The notes beneath the pieces were generated by a model, which was not told where the DNA came from, searched no databases, and saw only the letters and a list, made by a program, of their open reading frames with translations. From Onchocerca lupi (lineage: Eukaryota > Nematoda > Chromadorea > Rhabditida > Onchocercidae), in contig JAOVVO010000069.1 in the NCBI GenBank assembly GCA_028564675.1, forward strand, positions 62,001 to 126,000: a stretch of DNA of 64,000 nt, in the 5' to 3' direction. The translations under genes were made by a program, and so were the position numbers. Below, piece after piece: positions 41,034 to 54,762 of this stretch. How positions within the stretch are numbered: the first letter of the stretch is position 1; the number at the start of each line of letters is the position of its first letter.

Positions 41034-41290
41034 GCATCAACTCTACTATGACTACTAAAGGATTAGAAAAGGGCAGAGGTCAATTGAAATTGATGATACT
41101 AATGGACCAAGTGAAGAAGCAGGCATTGATTTGGAGGAGCTGCAAGAGAATAAATTTTTAAAAAATTACCGATTTAGAAAATTATATATCTATATAATGA
41201 TCAGTTGATATCGATATAGAGATATAGTTAAGCTTTTGCGATTGATTGATTCAACTGGATCAATTAAAGTAACATTTTCAAATTGTAAAA

Positions 41291-41486
41291 GCTGGACCGG
41301 CCGTACTTTACGTGACCGATCCAGCTAGTCTATATAAATAAAAATGTAAATATTCGTTTGTTCAAAGTCTTAAATCTTCGAAAGTTTTGCAACACGTGCC
41401 TATTCGAATGCAACGCTCTATCAAAATTTTAAAGCAATCGATGAAGAACATGAATGTTGTTTGGAAATGAAAATGAACATTTACAT
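41291..41486 (+). mobile_element. Helitron/HINE-like non-autonomous element, copy C with terminal hairpin
   Basis: The most complete copy. It opens with a 35-base near-perfect palindrome (41291-41325; GCTGGACCGGCC paired with GACCGATCCAGC) that abuts CTAGT. TCTATATAAATAAAAATGTA follows, then the family interior (TCTTAAATCTTCGAAAGTT, CGTGCCTATTCGAATGCAAC, CAATCGATGAAGAACATGAA), and finally the inverted end ATGAACATTTACATT. A hairpin followed by CTAG, then a TC-starting unit, is what two Helitron-type ends joined tail-to-head would look like. There is no Rep/helicase coding sequence. Confidence 0.6.
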
Positions 41487-42611
41487 TGATACAATGTTTT
41501 TTTCAAAAAAAAAAAAAAAAAAAAAAATTGAGTATGTAAGTTCAAATTTTCGAAAATTGAATATGTAAGTTAAAATTTCCAAATAACATTTACGTATAGA
41601 TTACGTAAGTTCGAAAATTTTAACTTACATACTCAATTTCAAGACGACAAATTTTACGCATAATGAATATTATATTAATTACTTTTTTTTTCGAATAACT
41701 TTTACTCATTCGTTCACGTTCGTTTATGTTATACTACATTTGCTGCCATCCGTATTATGTTTCTGAAATAGATTTGTTTAAGTTTGTTTCCTACAATGAA
41801 CAAATCAACGTATTGTACATTTTTCATCTTTTATAAAAAAAAAGCCATAATTATTACGTGTTCCTGAAATGAAAATTAATATATAGACATTATCACACGC
41901 AATATACGTATAGATGTACACGTACGTTTTTACAACTTCTGATGCGTCGTTAAATACAAACACTTGCTAAACGGGAAATTTTTTTTTTTTTTTTTTTTTG
42001 CAAATATGGTACTAATGTTAAAAATGCAACTTGAATAACTTTCCAGAAATATGAAGCATTAATTTTGATATATATCAATGATTCAAGAAATATTAACTAT
42101 GCTATCGATTCGAGAAAGTGGAAATAATCAAATAAATTTGAAAAATGAGAAATTAAACGAAAAAAACGAAAATGTTACTTGACGAAATGTGATTATTTAA
42201 AGAGAAAATTAAATTTGAAAATTTATATTATTCACAAGGAACATTGTAGCGCAGGTGTAAAAGAGAAACATTCGATATTTTTGGTGATAATGATGATGAT
42301 AATGCTAATGAATTTATTAACGAAATAGATAAGCAATTTTATAAATTGTAGTAATTTACTCAAAAAAAAAAGGATAATCTTTTTTTATTGAATGATTAAA
42401 TATCACCAGCCATTGATTTATCATCATTTGTTTATCCTCTTTAGGATTAATAATTGCTTCCCATTTCTCTTTCTCTCTCTCTCTCCCCTCTTTCTGATTG
42501 ATTGATGAGAAAAACAAAATAATCCCGAGAAATATCTCATTCTCAAGAATTTATAAACAAAAATATTAAAAAAACTTTAACATTTTCATAAAAAAAAAAA
42601 AAAAGAGAAAG

Positions 42612-42637
42612 AAGAGAGAGAGAGAGAGAGAGAGAGA
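42612..42637. repeat. (AG)n microsatellite
   Basis: Purine run of about 12 AG units flanked by A-rich sequence. Confidence 0.9.
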
Positions 42638-45600
42638 AAAAAAAAGAGAAGGAATATTAGCGGATTTTTTAAAAAAAAAATTCGTAAAATTTTCATGGTT
42701 TTATATATGAACGCTTTTCTTATTGCGAATGTTTTCTTACATTCCTTTCCACCAACTGTTGCAAGTACTATTTTAATTTTCTTGTGAAAAACAAAAATTA
42801 AAAAATTAAAAATGACGTACGGAAGAAATATTTCTTACAAAGCATATAGCATCAATATTTTGACAAAGATAGATAACAAATTGTTCGACTCGAAGATAGA
42901 AGAACTGATAAAGTTCAAGAAGTTTTGAATAAATCAAAAAAAAAAAAAAAGGAAAAAAGGAAAATCATCGATAACAGATAAAAAGAATAAAAAAATTCTA
43001 GAAACTGACTACAATTACGCTCAGATCATCATTACGAATCATTTTTTACTGCTGATAATTCTGATAATACAAGACAAGAATTATTGTTGAATTATAAAAG
43101 AGCAATTAATTGGCTTAATCATCGATCATTATGATCATCAGATGACCTCGAAATTTCTGAGAGGTGATTACTGGTTAATGATTATTGTCTTATGCATAGT
43201 CTGATCAGACTATAATCTAATTACCATTTTTGCGTTATCATCTTATCATATGCTGATCAGCACTTTTTTTTTTTTTGCCCAATCAATACGAGTTATTAAA
43301 TATTGTAAAAATCGAAAATCACTAAGGAAATATGCATAACATAATTTTTTGATTTGATCAAAATAAGTAAATTAATTTAAATTCATATTAAAAATAAAAC
43401 TGACCTAACTAACAATTTAATGTTTTTATTCAGAAAAAGAAAGTATATGAAAGAAAATCAAATAAATTAGTGCAAATTATGAAAAATAAAAATAAAAAAA
43501 ATGAAATGACTATCATTATCACTACAATTTCTTTTTTAATTTTATTAAATTTGATAAGAAAAAAAAAAAGGAATTTTTCAATCTTTTTTTTTTTAAGTTT
43601 AATTCATAAATATTTAATTCTATCTGCAAAAATCATAACACGGAAATGTTGAATATCCTCGAAGTTTATTGATAAATTGGAATTGATCAGGCTGATAAAG
43701 ATCAAAGTTTACATCGGCAGCTCAACCGCAATATGTAATAGATAGAATAATTTGGCGATTAGCATTTCAAAGATTATCACAAGTGTGAAAAATTTATCGA
43801 ATATATGCGTAAATCTTTTCGCCTTACAATTCTCCTAATTTTTTCATCATTGCAAATTTTTTTTTTTCTTTTTTAAATTTAATTTTTGATTTGAATTCAA
43901 TTTGAAGTTAACTCTCTTTTGTGGCATGAACAATTATATATACGAGACTACTATCATAAAATTTCAATTTTACATTTTGCTTCAAAAAAAAAAAAAGAAA
44001 AATCAACCAATGACAATTGCGCAACTTATCATTATTGTTGTAAAATTTTCATTAAAGAAAAAATGACAAAAATATATCATTGTTCCAGAGGAGGAAGAGT
44101 GATATAAAGTCAAAAAGAAAAAAAAAAGAAATAATTTCGATCATATTGAGGAAGAATAAAAAAGTATTACTCTTATTAACAATAACCGGTTTTTCATTAC
44201 CCATACTTTTCCTTTAGAGATTAATAGTTGAAATTTTTGTTATAATTCAATAATGCAATACAGTAGTTCTATTTCATTTCAATGCATTTTCAGCAGTTTG
44301 AAATTCATAAAATCTCAAATTTTTTTTTTTACGAAATTTACAAAAATTTTTTGATAAAATTTTCGTACAATCAATAAAAAAAAAATTAAAAGCTACTTTA
44401 CTGTTCAAAAAAAAATTATTTGGAAAAATTGCGAAGTAATTTCTGAACAAATAAATTATTCATTCATTAAAAGAATGAAAAAAAAAAAAAATACTTGCGA
44501 TCAAAAAAAAAAAAAAAGAAGTTAGAACTAAAATAAAGAAATCTTTTTTTTTTCCTTTTATAAATTCTAAATTAGAAAAAATATCATGCAACTTCATATA
44601 ACCTTGAAGTTAAGTTTATTTCTAGTAAAAAAAAAAAAATAAAAAAAAAAAAGTGTTAAGAATAAATTCTCTTCTTTTTTTTTTAGCAATATGAAAAAAA
44701 AAAGAGAAAGAAAATTTTGAGTTAAAAAAAAAAAAGTTTTTTGACATTTTTATAAACCGTTTTTTCATACTGCTGATGTAAACTAAGATATAAAATTATT
44801 TGTGAATGATTATTAACTTTGTCATTTTGTCACATCTTTTCAAGAGATATCGATGTGACAGGATGATGATAGTTGACAATGTTTGTAAACATGGATAAAT
44901 AGAATGAATGAATCGAAGAAGATCAATCACTATGATGATGAGGCCAAGGTTACATCTGGATAATATAAAGGTATTGGGGACAGAATTGTACCGTAACCAA
45001 ATTACATCTAGTGATGATCGAACGAATAAACAAATAAACAAACAAAAAAAAAAAGAGAAAAAATGAATTGAAAATGTCGAAAAAAAAAAAAAATGAGACG
45101 GAAATGTATACAAGGGAAATTTCAAATTCATCCGTAACTGCGTGATAATTTTCATTCAAAATAGTATGGAAAGTAAATAAATGAAAATATTTCGTTGGGT
45201 GAAGAAGGAAGAAACGATAGAAATCTATGAAAGGATTTTTCGGAAATGATCGAAATGATCAATAAATTACATGAGTCATTTTTTGAAAAAAAAAAAAAAA
45301 AAAAAAAACTTTGATTTTTAGTTTTTCATTAGAAAAAAGAGAAAAAAAAAATTCTTTTCAAAATAATTAAATTCAAAATTTGCAAGTAAAGTTATTATTA
45401 ACACACATCAATGTAAATCTATTCATTGATTTAAATGTTCAATTTAAATTTAATTTTTGTGATTTATTTAAATGAAATGAAAGAACTTGAATTATGTATA
45501 AAAGTAATCTTGCAAATGCATTACAAAGCCAAATTGCAGCTTACATTTATTCAATTTCATAGTTTTGTCACGATACAGAGGAGTGAAATGATATAAGTTC

Positions 45601-46024
45601 AAAAAAAAAAAATGATAAAATTCAACTCGTGGACAACAAATCTCACTGATAAGATATTGTCAAATTAGAGGTCATAGGGCATAAATGGCATCTATAATAC
45701 GATATTTGTTCTTAAGCTTAGTATTATTAAACTAATTCAATTCTCTTTTCATTTGCTTGTTATCAGAGGAAATCTTGCAATTAATCTGTTTGCTTATTTT
45801 TTTTTTTTTCGATTTAATTTTTGATTCATTCATTTTGCAATCGAATGCTTTCTAATTCCATTTTTTGCTTTTTCGCTTTCCCAACAAATATATCTATTTT
45901 TTAAACTTGAAATTTCTTTGATTATTTGATGAGTTCAGATGGTCTGATCAATTATTCAATAGAAGATGGGTTAATTAGACGATGCAAAATGATGGAAGGA
46001 AAAGGTCGGATTGACAACCACAAA

Positions 46025-46057
46025 ACCACCATCATCACCACCAGCACCATCATTATT

Positions 46058-46103
<46 letters not shown>
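46025..46103. repeat. (ATC)n microsatellite
   Basis: An imperfect start (ACC/ATC/AGC triplets) becomes a perfect ATC run at 46057-46103. It gives poly-Ile and poly-Met frames on the two strands, which are not genes. Confidence 0.95.
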
Positions 46104-46104
<1 letters not shown>

Positions 46105-49100
46105 TAGCATTACAACGATCGTATGAGTGAGACATTGGCATTGTATTATTATTCTAGTAAAAAGTAAGTAACATGTATTCATCCACAAAAGATGACAATA
46201 AATCTTTAACAAAAAATGAAAAGACAGGCATATGTTTTATGAAAAATTGAAAAGAGAAAAAAAGTGACAGCTCGTAATTGTGCCGACAAAGAAAAAAAAA
46301 AAAAAAAAAGAAAGTTTCGAATTAAAGCGCTTTAGCTTTATCGATCAAAGATTTCGGGATTTCTACTCATTCATGTCAAACAATGGAATTCAATTTTTGA
46401 AAGCGTCAATTTTAACACGATTGAATAATTTTTGCGCATTTGCTTCTTATTTGCAAATTATAATCTTAATGATGCTTTAATTTCGCCGCATCAAGCATTC
46501 AGTATTTATATTGGAAAACGGATGTTACCACCATAAGCTAAATAAAATGAGTGAATTATCGATTTTATAGAAGCAAAATATAAAATGGCATAGTTGACAC
46601 ATTGCTAACTACTAATTAACTTTTATGCATAATTAACAAACGCTAATAGTATGAAATACAGTATCAATCTGCTCTTCTCAACCCATCTAATCAGCATTAT
46701 TTATTATCCTTTCGCACTTCAAATATTGAAGAAACTTAGCTAAAGCTAAACTAATTAATTGGCAGAATTGATTACTAAAACCGATAATTTATTGCATTGC
46801 GCTAATTATGAATTGTTTCCTTCTCTTTTCATTTATTAGGATGAATGCATTTTGCAAAATTTATCCGATCTGATGAATTATCATCCCTTTTAATACTTTC
46901 CCTCATTACAGACATATATAACAATTATAACCTTATGACCTTTTTAATCAAGGTCATCATCATTCATTGGGCCATTTCGTTTAATCCTATCACCAGCTGA
47001 TTAAACTGCAATCGATTCAGATTGTCTAACTATCATTTTTACATTTCATCACTTTCTAATTATTACTACAATCGATTTTTTCTTTTTTCTTGCAGCAAAA
47101 TTTAAATATCGAATAAATTATCGAAATTGAATCTAAATATCGAAATCTTATCTATATATGTATAATATATATTAGCAAAGGAATATTAACAAATAGAAGC
47201 AAAAAAAGAAGATGTAACAGAAGATTCAATCATCCGTTTCAAAATGCAATCCGATATGCCGGAAGAAGAGCAAAATATTATGCACGAAATACGGTATTTT
47301 TTCCACAAAAGCTCTTTTTTAAATATAAAAATGAGAAGCGGTGATTATTCTGATTAGAAAAGCTCTAAACATTTTTGTTGTTATGACGATGCATTTGAAA
47401 AATTTTTTAGTAAACACAGAAAAAATATATTGCACGAAATATCATATCAAGCACATAGAAGATTGGAAATTTGTTTGTTCATCCAATAAGAATAGAATAA
47501 ATTTATGCTAAAAAATTGAAATTTTCAGGAAAAAAAAAAGTGATAGAACTAATTTGTCGTCGTTTATTACACTAAGATTATAAACAATCAAATGTGATAA
47601 ATTTCAAAATTATCATAATTATTCGATTATTAAGTATAATTCCAAGTTTTATTCAATCATTTTACTAAACCGTTTTAGCAAATAAATGATTAAATTCAAA
47701 ATATTTTGATTTTATAAAAGCTAATCTTTGAACTTATTTAAAAATATCCACAAATATAACAATGTTTCAGAATGCAGTTCAATCAATCTCGAATCGGATG
47801 GAATTGTATCATCTATTATAATTGTGGCTATTTTATGACTTTTTGACTGGAATAACATTACTAATGAATCATTAAATATTGGAAATCGAGGAATATATTA
47901 CAAATAATTAGCTTAATTTCTCCTTGAAAATATTGATTGATTCGTATCAAAATTATTATTTCGATTGCGCGTAATTTGATTTTCCAATATGACAAAGAGT
48001 ATAATAACAAATGACGTCCTTGAGAAGTCAATCAACATTATCGTCGCACTAAAAATGCAAAATGTTTCAACTTTTACTCAAATCAAGTTAAATCAGGTCA
48101 CGCATTTCATTTCAGGTTCTGATATTATATGCTTATCATCTGTATGATTTAATTGAATGATAACTTGGATAAGACGAATATTTGCTTTATTCGAAACTCC
48201 TTGCACTAAAATATTTCAGTTGAAAAATGGGGAAACATTTGTGTCAGCAAAAAGCCAAAGCTTGCAAAATAAAAATGAAAATTGTTAGCATAGAAAGGAA
48301 GAAATAAAAAAATGTATTTGAAAATGAAATGACAAATAATTTAAAAAACAAAAAAAAAAAAATTGAACTGTCTAAAAGATAAATGATTCATTCATTTTTT
48401 ATTGACGAAAAAAAAATTCTGTGTTTTATCCATAAAAATTTGAAATTTCTGAAAGCCTGAAATTTATCACGTAAGTTTTTGGCCTAGAAAGATTTAGACC
48501 TAAACTTTTTCCAGAAAAATAATAATTTCTCGATTTATCTACATTGCTTTTTCTTGCATTTTCGATCTTCATGTGCATGTATAAAATTATTTTTCAACAA
48601 AAGCAACGAATTTTTGGTTGTTTCATTCGCCAGGAGTTATACATATGATTTATTTTGAATTAATATGCAAGTATCGCATAAATTAATAACTTATAAATTT
48701 GAATTATTATAACAAGTGAATATACAGTGTGATTATTATTTCATCAACAATCCTCAAAAACTGGTTCGTTTTTCAATTGTTAATTTTCGGAAAAGATTAT
48801 TGAGGAAATTTTCCGTTCGTATTTTTTCTATACTTTCTATGTTTTTAATTACTTAATGATCACAATATCTATCAAGCTAAGTAAGCTATAACGGTATTAT
48901 ATAGTTGGATAACTTTGAGAGATAATTTTTAATCCGAATAAAAGAAATAAATTTGTTGATTTTTTTTTACTTTCTCATTTGCTGATAGTCTTTGCTTAAT
49001 TGTTCGATCTCTATGTTATCCTATTAGCTGACATCTTGTCCAAGTTTTTATTATTATTCAAATAATTTCAATTGTTCAGTTCTATTATTCAAATATGCAG

Positions 49101-49519
49101 TATTACATTTTCTAGAAAATTTTTTCTACTTTTTTTGTTCTATATTATTAATAGTTAAAGCTAGCTAGTATCATCTATTGGTAAAATGAAAATCTCGAAA
49201 TAATTCAAGTTATTGTTTGTTTACAGTAGAAATTTGTATTATTTCTCAAACATAGAAGTCAGTCACCTCAATCCATATTCGCAACATAATGAATGAATGG
49301 ACCTTTGTTCTCTCATCTTTCAATTCAATCAATTCAAATCACAAAAATTGAACAGAATCGTTTTTTTTTCAACAAAAATGTCCATACGTTTTCAATTAAC
49401 GAAGAATTTGTTTTTCAATTTTTTGATCAAAATGAAGTAAAAATGATGATGATGATGATAGTTGAATAATGAAATGAGAAGGAAGAAAGGTGAAAGAAAG
49501 AGTAGATTAAGGTTCAGTT

Positions 49520-49699
49520 ATGATGTTGAAAGAATATGAACTTGTCGGTAAGTGTTGTGTAGAAGATGATTACTGTCTCCTGCTGAGAATTGAAGGAGTT
49601 AATAAGAGAGAAAAGGTTCAACAAGTGGGATACCTGCAAAAAGGTTTGTTTGTCAAGCATTCAATTCCGGAAATGTATGGCATTATTGGTGAAATGTAA
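49520..49699 (+). CDS. Candidate 59-aa small ORF, unknown function
   Basis: ATG at 49520 opens 59 codons ending TAA at 49697-49699. Unlike almost every other frame in the right-hand 38 kb it is not homopolymeric. It has mixed charged and hydrophobic residues (MMLKEYELVGKCC, YCLLLRIEGVNKREKVQQ, HSIPEMYGIIGEM), three cysteines, and visibly higher GC than its surroundings. A TTCAG lies just before TTATGATG, as a splice or trans-splice acceptor might, though without a long T tract. A GTAAGT sequence inside (49548-49553) could alternatively be a donor ending a ten-codon first exon (MMLKEYELVG). The N-terminus loosely resembles the start of small GTPases, but no P-loop follows. No family is recognised. 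It could be a real small protein, an exon of a larger gene, or chance. Confidence 0.3.
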   Translation: MMLKEYELVGKCCVEDDYCLLLRIEGVNKREKVQQVGYLQKGLFVKHSIPEMYGIIGEM

Positions 49700-52256
49700 A
49701 TATTTCTCTAACAAAAATTGAGAAGTAAAGTGGGAAAAAAAAAAAAAGAAAGAAAAAATTCTCATTCCTTTCTTCAACTATTTCGTCCAGGATGGAATAT
49801 ACTTTTTCTTTTTTTTTTTTTTTTTTTTTTATCGATAATTTCATCAAAATATTGTTGAATTATCTTAATTTGATCAAAGATATATTTACTAACTTATATA
49901 AAAACACAACGATATAACAATGCATCAATTCAAAAGACTTATTCGATTATAGTTTACAATGAAGACTTTAGAATTATCTTAAACTTTAGCAATTTTTATT
50001 ATAAGTATGATTAGTGTTTAATTAATGTTCAATTAACAGTATGTTTAATTGTTGGAAAATTAAACAAAAAAATGCGAAGACTAAACTTATCAATATCAAC
50101 TATCAATAAACTATTATAGAAAGTTAATATGAGATAAACTTAAATATTAATAGTGAAAACTGGAAAATTGCATCATTTTGCCTCGAAAAAAAAGAATAAA
50201 ACTGGAAAATTTCTTCCAAAGGATGAGATTTTAATTGAAATTATTACAAAATTCAAGGCGAAAAAATTGAGATTTTAGTTGAACTTATTATAAAATTCAA
50301 AGAAAAAAACAAATAGCTATTACTCAATAATGACATTTGCTGAATATTTTTTAACAGATAAATGATTTACTGATAGTGCTCAGTATGTAGATATCTGAAT
50401 TAATAATTTACGCTATGCTGTGAGAATGAATTGAATGGTTGAAACTAAAAGACATTCTTATAGCGATCATAAAATTTATGAAAATATTTTAGAAGATACT
50501 GAAATTTCGAACAAATGTTAATTACTTACTAAATTAACCCAAAATGATGACTGTATTCGGTGAATATCGTATCCATCAATATTTAATATAACAATCAAGA
50601 CAACTCTCAGGCAGACAACACGGAGACGACGAAAAACAACAATGAAATTGCTGTTATCAGTATTTTTGAACATTCACCATAAACGTTTCAAGCTTTTTTT
50701 TTTTTTTGTAGAATTAATTTGATAAGTATATTTGGTGAAAAAAAAAAAAAATTTAGAGATGATTTTTTTTCCTGTTTGCTAGGAAGACTAATTTTTATCA
50801 CTATCATTGATAATAACGTCTTATCATTTATTAAATATATTTGGTAGGCAAATTGATAGTGCTTCTTGTGACTTATTAACTTGATGAAAAATCTGAAAAT
50901 ATTATTGTAAGATTTTTAGGACCGACTGATCGATATTTAAAGCGACATATCTCCTAATAATGGCTTGGTTATGTGATGGACAAAAAATGAATTCTTCTTT
51001 TCTCGATTTCTACTATGATAACTGGAAAAAAGACGGAATAATAGACTAGAAATAGAATCCTTGAATATTCCAGATTCATGAAAAAACTGGAAATTAATTA
51101 GTCAAGTGCTGGAAATATCTGATAATAGCCTGCTTATAATATTCCAGTGTCATCACGATATCGCGGTCTATGAATCGAATCCACAAATTGATCTGTCATT
51201 TTATTCTACTAATAAGAATTCCTAATAATTTTATTTTATTTTATTATTGTATTAATAAGAAAGTAAAGAATTGATTAGTTAGGAGAAATCATAGAATGAA
51301 TGTGTTATGATGGATAGTGCGATGTTTATATTTTAAAAAATGACTTCTTTTACAATCAGTTGGAAAATGCGCTTGCTAGGAAATGTATGATAATAATGTG
51401 TGATTAGATACAATCAATAATATCTCAATAATGTATGAAATTCAAAAGCACCGAATAATATCACCATAAAAATTTTGAAATTATTATTTTACAAAATTTA
51501 ATTTTAATGTTATAAACGAGACTGTTGAATTTAGTAAAACATAAAGTATCAATAAAAGGAAAAATTCCCCATTGAGATCTGATCATTAAAACGATTTTAA
51601 TTGCGATACAAGGATGCCAATGATTTGCATTGATAATGCCGAAAAATGGCATAAATTTTCTTCTTTTCTTTTTTTCTTTCTTTTTTTTAAAAACTATTAG
51701 ACAAAACCAAGCGATAAGGCCGAGATTATTGCGATCATTTATCAGTGATGCATTTTTTCAAAAGAAAGAAAAAACTGACAATAAATTTGCTTGGACAATG
51801 ACAAACTATCTATCTAGACAAATGGTCTACCTATCCTAAACACCCCTTATTTCTTAAATATTCGTTTTTGAAATGAAAATGAACAAATAGCATAACTGCT
51901 ATAACAAAGCCATATATATGGTTTGTGTATTCGAGATACGCGGGTTTGCAGGGGTGCGGGATGTACCAATCATTTCTGTCTAGACAATACTTTTTTTTTT
52001 TCGCAACTATTATTAACCGAAATGCAACCTGTCTGCGCCTAGCAGATACCACCCATCCAATCCATTGGTTTCTAAAAATATTCCAACAATTATTTATTTT
52101 ATCCGATGCTTCACCATAACTTTTTTTAATGTTTAAAGAAAATAAATTCATTTGTTGTTTCATATATCATTCATTTCAAACTTCTTTTTTTTTTTTTTTT
52201 TTCAAAAATTTATGATGAAATTTTCGAAAGATTTCTATTTAATTTTGTTACAATCT
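49700..52256. other. Intergenic, no gene seen
   Basis: AT-rich sequence. A short frame at 50622 starting MKLLLSVFL looks signal-peptide-like but runs into poly-T. A slightly more GC-rich patch at 51930-52080 opens frames on both strands without splice support. Confidence 0.55.
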
Positions 52257-52437
52257 GTATAAATAAAAATGTAAATGTTCATTGTCACTTGCCATACAAC
52301 TTTTCAATTTCTTCACCGATTGATTTAAAATTTTCATACAACGTTGCATTCAAATAGACGTGTATTTTTATACAGATAAGACGCGTGTTTAAGAAATTTC
52401 GAAGATTTAAGATTTTGAACAAATGAACATTTACATT
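52257..52437 (-). mobile_element. Helitron/HINE-like non-autonomous element, copy D
   Basis: Runs from TGTATAAATAAAAATGTAAA TGTTC to ATGAACATTTACATT. Read on the minus strand it matches copy C, including AATCTTCGAAATTTCTTAAA, ACGCGTC and TGAATGCAACGTTGTATG. It carries a small internal duplication of the TATTTTTATACAGATA segment relative to the others. Confidence 0.6.
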
Positions 52438-54724
52438 AGCTTGGAACTCATGTAAATATTATTTACTTTTTTTCAAATGAATATTTTTAGGGAAGAAAGA
52501 AAGGAATGGATGAGAATAAAATTTGCTTAAACAGTGTAACTTTAGAATTATTCTTTCCATGCATACTCATATACATACACACATGCACCTCTACAACTAA
52601 TTAGGAATTTCATTAAATAATGACAATAAAAATTTCACTGCTGTTATTATTTTGTTAAGCAAACTAATTGCATTTTGATTTCTGTGATAAAAAAAAAAAA
52701 AAAAAGGAAAAGAAAAATTAATGGCATATTATAATACAATTGTATTTAGCATAGTTTTAATGTTAGGAATTTATTTCATTTCTTTGAAATTTAATTTAAT
52801 TTAATTTTTGTCATTCTGTATGAAAAGAAGAGAAGTGATGTAGTAGTTAGTATTAAGCAATGCAAATTGTTCAATTTTATTTGATTGCTGTTTAACAAAT
52901 GTCATCGTTTGCTAATTTACTGTAGTATTAATAGTTAATTTGGTGGGAAAGAGAAGAGTTACTAGGACATTTTTCAATAATTTTAACGATTAACAATTTC
53001 AATTTCAAATGCTGAAATGGACGGATGACGAGAGTGACGGATATTTTGACAGAAGTATGTATTTCTATCCTTCATGCATTTTACATTGTGATGAATATTT
53101 GTATAGTTGTATACAATTTCGATATTGAACTTAAATATATCAGGAAAAAAAAACGAATGTAAAAAAGATGAAATTGAAAATATAGGAAATAAAAAATAAT
53201 CAAACATAAACATACAAGTTTGGTGATAATGAGTATTGAATTTCCTATTCTCAAATATAATTAGTATAACGAGTATTGATTTATAATAAATAACAAATTA
53301 CGATAATAGAAATGGAAAAAAAAAAAAGAAAAAAAGCATCCAATTATTTTATAGTTTCTAATTACAAATAATACAAAAAGAATAAGTAATGTATAAGAAG
53401 AAAGGAAAAACATTACAAATAGATTTGTAAAAAATTAAAAAATGTTTGTGAAATAAATTACAAACAAAAAGAAAAAAAGAGTTAAGGAAAGAATTAAAAA
53501 TTCGAAGAAATATATCTGTGCATAAATATTTCTATCACTGTACTTCATTACTAATCAAATATTTTCATTATTATAAAAAATTGAGAAATTACTTATAAAT
53601 AGAATCGAATTTGTAATAAAGTAAAAATAATGCTTTGATGATTGTACGAAAAAAAAAAAGTGAAAGAATAAAAAAAAAAAAAAATCACGAACTAAGAATG
53701 ATTTTTTTTTTTTTTTTTTTGATAATTTATAGTTGCTCATTTTTGTTCAGACGACAGATTAGTTTATGTTTGAATTGTCATCTTTCAAAGACACTTTTCA
53801 AATCTTTTGTCATTTCTCGACAACAAAGGCCTGGACCTGTTCGATTGATTTGCAAGAATGATAATGATAAATGCATCAATTTCAATGAATAGGCTTTTCT
53901 AGATAATCAGTACATTTCAGAACATTTTTATCAAATAACAGTAGCAATCAGGCGGAATGGAGAAAAAATCGAAAAGAAAGAAAAGGAAAATGAAGCTCCA
54001 AGAGGAACTTCCAATTTTTCTCCTATTTTTTTTCTTCTTTTTTTCTTTTATTTTTTTTATTTTTTTTTTTCTGATAAATCAATCTATCAATCAAGGATGC
54101 TGTCGTAATGCTTGAAAATGTGTTATTTGTAATTTTAGGGGGCAACAATTTTTTAAAAACATGCACCTATCAATTTTTCATAAAATTACCAAAATGATCT
54201 TAATTATACGATAAATAATTATAAGTTATTTGAGAAATTCATTTGGAAAAAAGATTGATGGAAAGAAATGAAGTGAAAAGAAATGATTTAAATTTTAAGC
54301 TTCTCAAATGTTTAATTTTGATTGTAAGAAGAAAGTTATTTCATAAAATTTGAAGATTTATTTATAGAAGTCATTGGGAATTGAAATAATTGAAATATTG
54401 CACATTTCAATAATATATCGAATAAAATATAAATACCAAGATATATATGATCTAATATATTAAAAGCGAAAATGTTTAGGACGAAAAATCTATCATTCAA
54501 ATGTTTCGGTCCATTAAGTTTTCTAAAATATTGCTAAGCTAATTTTTCTTCCTTTCACATATCTTTTCATTATTAAAGTGGAAAAGTGGAGAGGAGAGAT
54601 GTCATGTGGAAAAAATTATCACTAAAAGAAAGAAAAAAAAAAGAAAAGAAAACTTCAAATCATTTATATAAGTTATATTGCAAAAAATATTAATGTTCAC
54701 AATAAAGCTCTTTCATTAGAGATG

Positions 54725-54762
<38 letters not shown>

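Larger units (their letters stand above)
41487..49519. other. Gene desert, no gene seen
   Basis: Eight kilobases of AT-rich DNA with no supported exon. It contains poly-A runs, an (AG)n tract at 42612-42637 and the (ATC)n array at 46025-46103. The longest frames (for example 119 codons at 44796-45155 minus) are Phe/Ile/Leu-rich and derive from A/T runs. Confidence 0.6.

Noticed and set aside
44796..45155. 119-codon minus frame, among the longest in the window
   Set aside because: It is rich in Phe, Ile, Ser and Leu from T runs, with no family resemblance or splice context.
50622..50710. Start MKLLLSVFL resembling a signal peptide
   Set aside because: The frame runs into a poly-T stretch, and no following exon with a compatible acceptor could be found.
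51831..52163. 110-codon minus frame with Trp/Cys-rich segments
   Set aside because: It contains a lysine run from poly-A and no domain is recognised. Frames are open on both strands, so it is likely chance in a slightly GC-richer patch.
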